From NCBI RefSeq assembly GCF_000244915.1, contig NZ_CM001442.1, positions 434,001 through 498,000 of the forward strand: a stretch of DNA of 64,000 nucleotides, in the 5' to 3' direction. Origin of the DNA: Bradyrhizobium sp. WSM471 (GTDB lineage: Bacteria; Pseudomonadota; Alphaproteobacteria; Rhizobiales; Xanthobacteraceae). Positions 40,931 through 47,986 of this stretch are shown in pieces (position 1 is the first letter of the stretch; each line of letters opens with the position of its first letter). A program made the translations under genes and the position numbers. Below the pieces are notes generated by a model. It was not told the origin of the DNA. It saw only the letters and a list, made by a program, of their open reading frames with translations, and ran no database searches.

Positions 40931-42139
40931 TCACCCCATCACCGTCCGCGTCAGCGTGCTCCGCGCAAACTTCTTCAGCGGCATCGGCTTGCCGAACAGA
41001 AAACCCTGCACGAGGTCGAAGCCGAGCTCGTTGGCGGTGACGAGGTCGGCGCGGCTCTCGACGCCCTCGGCGACGGCGTGCACGCCGTAGCCATGTGAAA
41101 GCTCGACGATGTGGCGGCACACCGTGCGCTTGAGCCGATCGGTGCCGCTGCCGGTGACGAAGTGCCGGTCGGCCTTCAGCTTGATGAAGGGAATCTTGTC
41201 CCTATCCATCAGCGACGGCCAGTTGGCGCCGAGATTGTCGATCGACAGGCCGATATTGTGCAGGCGCAGTTCGCGGGCGACCTCGACGAGGTGATCGAGG
41301 TCGCGGATCGCCTCCTCGCTCTCGATCTCGATCGTCAGCCCGCCGAACGCCGGATGCGTCGGCATGCGGCGGCAGAGATCGCGCACGGCCTGCGGCTCCT
41401 TCAGATATGACGCCGGCAAATTGATCGCGAGGTCGACCGGACTCTGCTGCTCCAGCAGATAGTGCCAGTCCTGCATGGCGCGCTCGATCACGAATTCGGA
41501 GAGGTCGCGCAGATGCGGGTCGTGCTCTTCGGGAATGAAATAGGCCGGCGGCACCACGCCCCAGGTCGGATGCCGCATCCGCACCAGCGCCTCGGCACCG
41601 TTGCGGATCAGCGTGCGCGCGTCGATCTTGGGCTGGTACCAGAGCTCCAGCCAGCCGGCATGCAAGGCCTCGCCGACATGCACGGCCGGGCTCGGCGCCG
41701 GCTCCTCGGGCAACAGCATCGCGACGCGGTCGCGCAGCGTCTCCGCGGCAAAGGGCGTGGTCAGCGGCGGCAGCATCTTGAGGCCGTATTCCTCGCCGAC
41801 CTGCTGCACCGCCCTGACGATGATCGACTCGCGGGCGCCGACCGTCAGAATCCTGCCGTCGAAGGCCTCGCGCACCAGCGTCTCCAGAAATTTGCCGGGC
41901 TCGATGCCGTCGGCGGCGATGCCGAGCAGGATCAAGTCGGGCAATTCGCTCGTCAGCACGCTCTGCAGCTCCTCGGCGCTGGCGCATTCGGTGGTGACGA
42001 AGCCGAGATCCTCCAGCACTTCCGCGAGAAACGCGCGAAGATGGCGCTTGCTGTCGGCGACGCAGGCGCGCGGCTTCACCTTTCGCCGTCCGAAGGTTTT
42101 GGGCCTTCGTTCGGCGAGTTCTACAATTCCGTCTTCCAT
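40931..42139 (-). CDS. Degenerate receiver-EAL domain protein
   Basis: 402 residues. An N-terminal receiver-like domain (about 20-140) reads DLILLGIAADG where the phospho-accepting Asp should be, so Asp is replaced by Gly. The C-terminal EAL domain keeps EALVRM, AEGVES and LVQGFLFGKPM. However, the metal-binding DDFG region reads SIDNLGANW, and the ETE-like motif reads IEIESEE. Loss of the second Asp of the DD pair suggests no or weak cyclic-di-GMP phosphodiesterase activity; it may bind c-di-GMP as a sensor. Stand-alone transcription is likely. Confidence 0.87.
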   Translation of the reverse strand: MEDGIVELAERRPKTFGRRKVKPRACVADSKRHLRAFLAEVLEDLGFVTTECASAEELQSVLTSELPDLILLGIAADGIEPGKFLETLVREAFDGRILTVGARESIIVRAVQQVGEEYGLKMLPPLTTPFAAETLRDRVAMLLPEEPAPSPAVHVGEALHAGWLELWYQPKIDARTLIRNGAEALVRMRHPTWGVVPPAYFIPEEHDPHLRDLSEFVIERAMQDWHYLLEQQSPVDLAINLPASYLKEPQAVRDLCRRMPTHPAFGGLTIEIESEEAIRDLDHLVEVARELRLHNIGLSIDNLGANWPSLMDRDKIPFIKLKADRHFVTGSGTDRLKRTVCRHIVELSHGYGVHAVAEGVESRADLVTANELGFDLVQGFLFGKPMPLKKFARSTLTRTVMG

Positions 42140-42685
42140 CGCAAGCCACTCCCGTTCCGTGCCGGTGTGTTAGCGACGTGAGCAGCTTCAAATATGGAAG
42201 GCTTCAGTCGATCGTCGAATTATCTGGGTAACGTTAAAGCACCCATCACGTCTAAAATTGTCTGTGTCTCGTTCGAAAAATTTTTACGTCTGCCCGCGCG
42301 TCGGGCGCAGAGTTGCGGTAATCACTGGAGATTTCGCGACGTGCCGTGCGGCTGCATGCACGCGCACTGTCCTGCAATTGGACCGAGCCGCGCGCGCCTC
42401 GCCCAATTGAATAAGGCAGCGCCTCAATTGCGCGCAATGCGCGCATTTTTCCCGGTTCGCGCGTGACGGTTCTGCGACAATGCGTCGGCGCGCGCCGGCG
42501 CCAATGTGAAGCAGATCACAAGCGGATTGCTGCAGGTGCGCTATTGCTTCGGACAGCCGGTGGTGGGCTGTTGAGGATCACAGCAATGACGTCGCGGCGA
42601 ATAATGTATTGGTGGTTCAGGTTCGTGCTGTCAGGACGATTTCTCGATCGCTTCCTGTGCCTGCCGCGCGCGCATTAGCGCGGGA
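42140..42685. other. Intergenic region, no gene seen
   Basis: About 550 bases between two minus-strand genes. Contains several short palindromes (for example GCGCGCGCCGGCGCC-like sequence near 42488) but no frame with coding bias, RNA gene or clear promoter. Confidence 0.5.
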
Positions 42686-43849
42686 TCAGGTTTGGCCGAT
42701 CAGCTTGCGCAACGCGGCCGCGCCGTCCTCGATCGCATCGCGTCCCTTCCAGGCCAGATAGGACAGCTTTCCACCGAGCGTGTCGTGGCTGCGCAGCCGG
42801 CGCGAACCGAGAATGTGGCCGACATTGGAAGGAAAGCGGCTCACCTCGGCGGACACCAGCGCCGCGATCGCGTCCATCAATTGCTGCAGCCGAATGCCCC
42901 ACTCACACTGCTCGATGCCGTCGATCCGCACCTTGAGCGCATATTCGGTGTCGTAGATCTCGGTGAGCAGGTCGCGTGCGATCAGCACCCGGTTGTGCCG
43001 GAGCGCGATGCGCAAGGCGAGGCGCCTGTCGTCGAGTTGGTCCAGCACCATGTGAACGACGCAGGCATAGGGCGTGGCGGCGACGTCGGCGGCACTCTTG
43101 CTCGCGGCGGCCTTGGTGGCAAGGCGCACCAACTGCCAGAACGTCTTCAGCCGGTTCGACACCAGCGTCAGCGCGAACGGCAGCGCCTCGGGATGGGCCT
43201 TCTTGAAGGCGTTCAACCGTGCGGTGATCTGGTCAACCTGGCCGTCGTCGAATTTCGCGATCTTCTCGGGCAGCCTTTCGTTGAATTTCGGCAGCGCGGC
43301 GCCGGCGCGCAGCACATGCTGCATCTTCTTCACGTCGTCGAAGGCGGTGCGCGATGCCGTGTATTGCGCGAGCTTGCCGCGCGCGAACTCGGTGCTCTCC
43401 GCTGATGCGAGGGTGCTTTCGAGAACCTTGACGACCTTGGTCTGGAAGGTCGATGCGATCTTTTGCACTTCCTTCGGGTTGTTGGCGGCGACCTGGTCGT
43501 TGATCGCCTTGGTGTAGTCGCGCGCCATGGTCGGCAGCAGGTCGCGGCAGATCCACTCCCAGATCGGGGTGAGGGTGTTGCGCGAGATCCGCCCCATATT
43601 GGCATGCTCGGGCGCGCCGTCGATCAGAAGCAGCTCGAGCGGCGCAAAGAAATGGCGCGAGGGACTGGTGGCGCGCGCCTGGCTCGATCCGTCCTTGCGA
43701 AACTCGGCCCGCAGCCGCGATTGGAGGTCGGATGAGCCCGGCATGTCGATGCCGCACAGCTCCAGCCGTTCGAGCTCGCTGAGCAGGCAGCTGCGCGACA
43801 GCGGCGTCAGCTTCTGCAGGAAGTCCGATAGCTGGTCGATCTCGTTCAT
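42686..43849 (-). CDS. Conserved hypothetical protein
   Basis: 387 residues, unrecognised. Predominantly helical, soluble, without signal peptide. The N-terminus (MNEIDQLSDFLQKLTPLSRSCLLSELERLELCG, in part) resembles small helical adaptor regions; segments such as FFAPLELLLIDGAPEHANMG and RNTLTPIWEWICRDLLP look conserved. ATG 43849 is chosen over an in-frame start three codons upstream. Neighbouring regulators give no clear hint of function. Confidence 0.75.
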   Translation of the reverse strand: MNEIDQLSDFLQKLTPLSRSCLLSELERLELCGIDMPGSSDLQSRLRAEFRKDGSSQARATSPSRHFFAPLELLLIDGAPEHANMGRISRNTLTPIWEWICRDLLPTMARDYTKAINDQVAANNPKEVQKIASTFQTKVVKVLESTLASAESTEFARGKLAQYTASRTAFDDVKKMQHVLRAGAALPKFNERLPEKIAKFDDGQVDQITARLNAFKKAHPEALPFALTLVSNRLKTFWQLVRLATKAAASKSAADVAATPYACVVHMVLDQLDDRRLALRIALRHNRVLIARDLLTEIYDTEYALKVRIDGIEQCEWGIRLQQLMDAIAALVSAEVSRFPSNVGHILGSRRLRSHDTLGGKLSYLAWKGRDAIEDGAAALRKLIGQT

Positions 43850-44187
43850 CGCACGCAATCTTCCGCAACGTTTCCAGCAGGCCTATCGGCCGCATGCATG
43901 GAGGCATTTGCGCGCTCTCAATTGCGACATAGAGAAGCAAGCCGCCGTTAATATATCGGTAAAATCCGGGTCCGCGCGTCATCGGCGCGGATCGGCGTTA
44001 AGAAGACTTCGTGTCATCCGCCCATCGGTTGGGCAGATTCAGCAACCTAGGAATGTTGAGAGCCGCTGCTACTCAAGCACAAAGTGTGCCTGCGCCGGCG
44101 TTTCAGCACAAAGCTGCCAGATTCACCGTAGTCTTACGGAGCAAAAAGTTAACCACAGATCGCGTCGGGTTCCGCTAAACGAGTGAC
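43850..44187. other. Divergent intergenic region
   Basis: About 340 bases between two divergent genes; it must hold promoters for both, but I see no convincing motif. No small gene is evident. Confidence 0.45.
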
Positions 44188-44811
44188 ATGGGGTCACAGA
44201 ATGATACGGCCACTGATTCGCGGCCGTCGGAATGGTACGAAAGCAACGCCGCTCCAACTCAAGAGCTCGATGTCGTCCGCCTGAACGCCGCCCGTGCCAA
44301 GGCGGCTGACGAAATGGCCGCCGCCATCGCCCGCGAGCTCAACGGTCCCCTCACGGCGCTCCTGCTCTACATGGGCGAGATCAAGCATCACAGCGATCAG
44401 CTCGCGCCGGTGACGGCTGATCGTGCCTATTTGCAGCGCGTCGTGGAGAATGCGCTGGTGCAGACCGAGCGGGTTTGTGGCCTCGTCAAACAGCTTGCCG
44501 GTTCTCACACGGGTGGCCTGCCGATCGCGTCCAGGGCCGAGGACGCCGAATCGAAGCTCGCGCGCGCACCACAGCCGCAGCGCGTGCCGAGCGCCGAAAT
44601 GCACGGCCTGTCAGGCCAGAAGCGGCTGACCAAGCGCGAGCGCGAGGTGCTGAGGCTGATCAGCGAGGGCTATTCGAACAAGCAGGGTGCGCTTCGGATG
44701 CAGATCAGCCCGCGCACCTTCGAGAGCCATCGCGCCGAGGCGATGCGGAAGCTCGGTGCGCGCAACACGGCGGACCTCGTCCGTGCGGCGCTGCTGCATT
44801 CGATCGACTGA
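44188..44811 (+). CDS. LuxR-type regulator with HisKA-like N-terminal segment
   Basis: 207 residues. The N-terminus (about 38-105) resembles the dimerisation helices of a histidine kinase: the H-box position reads AAAIARELNGPLTALLLYM, with Arg where the phospho-accepting His of AHELNxPL would be. The C-terminus is a LuxR/FixJ helix-turn-helix: KRLTKREREVLRLISEGYSNKQGALRMQISPRTFESHRAEAMRKLGARN (in part). No receiver domain. Probably a DNA-binding regulator whose N-terminal part dimerises or docks to a partner. Confidence 0.82.
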   Translation: MGSQNDTATDSRPSEWYESNAAPTQELDVVRLNAARAKAADEMAAAIARELNGPLTALLLYMGEIKHHSDQLAPVTADRAYLQRVVENALVQTERVCGLVKQLAGSHTGGLPIASRAEDAESKLARAPQPQRVPSAEMHGLSGQKRLTKREREVLRLISEGYSNKQGALRMQISPRTFESHRAEAMRKLGARNTADLVRAALLHSID

Positions 44812-44893
44812 AGGCTCTTGCCTCGGGCCGCCCGCCAGCGGCGAGGGCCAAGGTGAGACACCTCTCGAGAAAGACCCGGGGCTTCGATTACGC

Positions 44894-45142
44894 TCAGAAA
44901 TAATCTTCGGCGAAGGGACGCGCGCGCGGCGAGGGTCGCAGCGGCTTGAGCTCTTCCTTCGGCACGTTGGGAATGATCGTGATGGTCCAGCGGGGCGGCA
45001 TGCTCGATTCCTGCTCCAGCACCGAGCGCACGAAGCCCGTCACCGTCGCCTCGCCAGCGGCCACCGTCGCCATCCGGCCGTTGAACTGTGCGATGCGGAA
45101 GCGGCGAACTTCTTTCTGGTCCGCGGTCTCGTAGGTGAACAT
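44894..45142 (-). CDS. Small conserved hypothetical protein
   Basis: 82 residues, starting MFTYETADQKEVRRFRIAQF and containing MPPRWTITIIPNVPKEELKPL. A strong AGGAGGG ribosome site five bases before the ATG supports translation. No domain recognised. It may be part of the signal-transduction neighbourhood, but nothing shows this. Confidence 0.7.
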   Translation of the reverse strand: MFTYETADQKEVRRFRIAQFNGRMATVAAGEATVTGFVRSVLEQESSMPPRWTITIIPNVPKEELKPLRPSPRARPFAEDYF

Positions 45143-45265
45143 GGAAACCCTCCTGGTTTCCGGCGACTATCGCTGCCTATGATTAGCCATCTGTGAAAAT
45201 CCCAAGCCGTAGAAGTACGGCGGGCATGCACGCGTGAGTGGTTACGGCGTTTTCGAGGTAGCGCG

Positions 45266-45643
45266 TCAGCCCTCCGGCTCCTGCGCGCGCCCGGCGGCAT
45301 AGGCCGCATCCATCAGGTCCAGGAGGTCGCGAAATCCGGCGTCGCCGAGGCTCTCCGCGGTCTTCTCCAGCCGCAGCGCCAGCGCCGCGAGCCGGACATA
45401 GCCGAACGTCCCGGCCGCGCTCTTCAGCGAATGCGCTTCGCGCGCGATCCTGCCGTGATGCTGCGCGAGCGCGAGCGTGCGGAGCAATTGCAGGCGCGCG
45501 CAGGTGTCGCTCCAGAACACGTCGCGCACTTCGCAAGCACCGTCCTCGCCGATCTCGCGCACCAGCGCCTGGTACGCGCCCGGCTCGCGCGCGGGCTCGG
45601 CATCAAGCGGCGTCTGCGCAGGCGCGACGGTGACTTCGAACAT
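45266..45643 (-). CDS. Hpt-domain phosphotransfer protein
   Basis: About 125 residues, a single histidine-phosphotransfer domain. The phospho-accepting His lies in REAHSLKSAAGTFGYVRL, the usual HxLKGSA(A)xxG form with S for G. It would relay phosphate between a hybrid kinase and a receiver. Hybrid kinase (54893-58489) and orphan receivers are encoded within 14 kb, so partnership is possible but unproven. The frame extends to 45703; ATG 45643 is chosen as the more usual start. Confidence 0.85.
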   Translation of the reverse strand: MFEVTVAPAQTPLDAEPAREPGAYQALVREIGEDGACEVRDVFWSDTCARLQLLRTLALAQHHGRIAREAHSLKSAAGTFGYVRLAALALRLEKTAESLGDAGFRDLLDLMDAAYAAGRAQEPEG

Positions 45644-45801
45644 GGTTTGGCCTGCCTTGATCACGGTTCGTTTGCCGCCGGCCCGTACAGGCGCGCGCGG
45701 CACGTTGCGTGTCTACGGCATCCGCATTTCAGTTCCGGTAGCAGGACAATCCGTGTTTGCGGGCCGGAATTAGCGGACGGTTTACCACGCCGCAGCACCA
45801 G

Positions 45802-46500
45802 TCAGCGCGGGCCGAGCAGCCGGTCATACTGCGCCTTCACCGTGGCGTAGCATTCGCACGCCGTCTGGCGCAGGCCGTCCAGGTTGAGGATCTGGATGTG
45901 TCCGCGGCTGTAGTTAATGAAATTCGCCTGCTGCAAGGTATTGGCGACCAGCGACACGCTGTTGCGCCGAGCGCCGATCATCTGCGCCATCGCCTCCTGG
46001 GTCAGCAGCAGCCGGTAGTCGCCGGAGAGGTCATGGGTGTGCAGCAGGCAGCGCGACAGCCGCGACTCCACCGGATGGGCGGCGTTGCAGCCCGCGGTCT
46101 GCTGCACCTGCGCGTACACTGCCAGTCCGTGACGCGCCAGAAGCGTCCGCAGGGTGCAGCTCTGGTCGGCCGCGACACGCAGCCGGTCGAGGTCCATCAT
46201 CGAGGCGGAGCCTGGAACCAGCACGATGGCCGTGTTCAGCGCGCAGGCATCGCCCATGATGGAGAGCGTTCCGAGCAGGCTGTCGCGACCGATCATGGCG
46301 ACTTGCACGTGCTCGCCCCTGGCGAGTTCCACCACCAGAGAGATGACGCCGCGATGGGGAAAGTAGGCGCGCTTGAGCGTTTCGCCGGTCTCGACCAGCA
46401 CCGCGTCATGCGGCAGATCGCCCGTACGCAGGTGCGGGCGGATCAATTCATAATCGTCTGCCGACAGCGCGGACAGGAAGCCGTTGGAGGAACGCACCAT
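45802..46500 (-). CDS. Crp/Fnr-family transcriptional regulator
   Basis: About 232 residues. An N-terminal cyclic-nucleotide-binding-like barrel (TGETLKRAYFPHRGVISLVVEL, GRDSLLGTLSIMG) is followed by a C-terminal winged helix (LLTQEAMAQMIGARRNSVSLVANTLQQ). The N-terminal Cys cluster of Fnr/FixK is absent, so no oxygen-sensing [4Fe-4S] centre is expected. AGGAGG lies five bases before an in-frame TTG at 46509 and 14 before ATG 46500; either may be the start. Confidence 0.9.
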   Translation of the reverse strand: MVRSSNGFLSALSADDYELIRPHLRTGDLPHDAVLVETGETLKRAYFPHRGVISLVVELARGEHVQVAMIGRDSLLGTLSIMGDACALNTAIVLVPGSASMMDLDRLRVAADQSCTLRTLLARHGLAVYAQVQQTAGCNAAHPVESRLSRCLLHTHDLSGDYRLLLTQEAMAQMIGARRNSVSLVANTLQQANFINYSRGHIQILNLDGLRQTACECYATVKAQYDRLLGPR

Positions 46501-46753
46501 CGTTTCCAAAGTAGCCTCCTGTCTCCCTGACCAGTGGGCCGCAGCACACGAAACTGCTTTCCGTCCAGGCAAGTTCCATCATGTTCCCGCCGGGATATAT
46601 TGGCAATTGGGACAAGTTGTCCGATCGGCGACCGCCGCCTGACGCCGGGCTCGCCAAGACAGATTCCCTGACCATTTCCAAGGTACCGAGTTGGAGACCC
46701 AGCAGATCCCGATCGATCGACTGGAGCATCGGTTGGAGAGTGGTCGCGGTCAT
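46448..46753 (-). CDS. Possible small protein overlapping the Crp/Fnr start
   Basis: A 101-codon frame beginning MTATTLQPMLQSIDRDLLGL, with GGGGAT six bases before the ATG. Its last 53 bases overlap the start of the regulator gene in another frame. Composition is plausible up to about residue 65. No homologue is recognised, and it may be spurious. Confidence 0.25.
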   Translation of the reverse strand: MTATTLQPMLQSIDRDLLGLQLGTLEMVRESVLASPASGGGRRSDNLSQLPIYPGGNMMELAWTESSFVCCGPLVRETGGYFGNDGAFLQRLPVRAVGRRL

Positions 46754-47076
46754 GGTTGATCCCCATGCGTTTCGACGTGATCCGCGCCGCGTCCGGTTCG
46801 TCATCCGGTTGTGCGGCGACAAATATTGTTATAACGGTTGTGTCGGTCTGCGTATACCCGTTGGGGGGCACACAAGCTGGGCCATTTGCGGCGGAAATGA
46901 GAATGGCACGCTGATTCGCTCATGAGCCGGCGCGCCGGCCCTGCGACGTTGTGCAGGTAAAAGCGGCAAGGGGGCCTTCATGGGCCGGAGGCACTACATC
47001 CGCGCCGCGTCCATCGCCTTCCCCGCTCCGCCAAGGACGTTCTCAATAGTCCATTTCTCGAGCAAAGGAGCATGGC
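46754..47076. other. Intergenic region upstream of the receiver gene
   Basis: About 320 bases without a clear gene; the 46790-46870 stretch is AT-richer (ACAAATATTGTTATAACGG) and may hold a promoter. AAAGGAG at its end is the ribosome site of the next gene. Confidence 0.45.
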
Positions 47077-47559
47077 GTGCGCCACGGTTCAATTATTGAA
47101 TCGCCGATTCGGGAAGCTCAAGCTGGGACAGAAGGTTTGCGCCATATTCTCGTCGTCGACGACGACCCGATGGTCTGCATGGCCATCGAGGTCTATCTCC
47201 AGCGCAACAATTTTCAGGTGACGATCGCCGAAGGAGGAGAAGCCGGACTTCGCGCGCTCGAACACCAACAGTTCGATCTGATGATCATCGATATCTTCAT
47301 GCCGCACATGCGCGGGTTCGAATCGGTCCGGATCTTTCACGAGCGGGCGCCGGCCGTTCCGTTGATCGCGATGTCCGGCTACGCGTTCGCAAATCTGAAT
47401 TCGCCGGCCCCCGATTTCCTCCGGATGGCGCTGGAGCTCGGTGCGACGCGCTGTCTGCGCAAGCCGTTCACGCCGCACGCGCTGCTCGCCGCCGTCAACG
47501 ATTGCTTGGCGGAGCACCGTCCTCACGACGACCTTGTCTCGGCCGCGCGCCTGGGTTAG
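47077..47559 (+). CDS. Stand-alone response-regulator receiver protein
   Basis: 160 residues, a single REC domain. The acidic pair is in LVVDDDPMV, the phospho-accepting Asp in LMIIDIFMPHMRG, the Thr/Ser position in IAMSGYA and the Lys in LRKPFTP. No output domain, so it likely works by protein interaction or as a phosphate sink. GTG start with AAGGAG upstream. It is highly similar in layout to the receiver at 58467-58895. Confidence 0.9.
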   Translation: MRHGSIIESPIREAQAGTEGLRHILVVDDDPMVCMAIEVYLQRNNFQVTIAEGGEAGLRALEHQQFDLMIIDIFMPHMRGFESVRIFHERAPAVPLIAMSGYAFANLNSPAPDFLRMALELGATRCLRKPFTPHALLAAVNDCLAEHRPHDDLVSAARLG

Positions 47560-47986
47560 CGCCGGCACCGGCCGCGGTGGACGCGGGTAACCGTTCGTTT
47601 ACCGCGAATGCGGGTCTTGCGTATCTCGGCAAAGCACCAAGCGACAGTGGCGAGACCGCCCCGGATTGCAGGCGGCTCGATACAATTCCGCGAAGAGCGC
47701 GGATATCGTCCTTCACAAGCAGGGCTTTCCCGCGCGCCTGGTCCCGCTGTTATCGGCACGTTCACCTCACGCGTCTCGCCGTTGCGGCGTGGTGCCGGAT
47801 TTGCCGAAAAACGCTGTCGCATGCGGTCGAACGGCAAACTTGTCTTCAATATCCGTATTAGCACGGAGGATGAAATTAACGGGACCGTGAAAGGGGATGT
47901 CTAACGATCCAAGGCGGGGGGCTTCCGTTCATGCCGAGCGCGGCTCGGGCGTCGAGGTCCAGATCCAGGTCAGTAAGGCGTAGCTC
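47560..47986. other. Intergenic region upstream of cheA
   Basis: About 430 bases; no gene recognised. It must contain the promoter of the cheA-cheW-cheY-cheR operon, but no canonical element is clear. Confidence 0.45.

Noticed and set aside
39945..41090. 381-codon plus-strand frame across the DMT transporter
   Set aside because: Arg/Ala-rich shadow of the transporter gene in another frame; it runs past the end of that gene into the convergent EAL gene.
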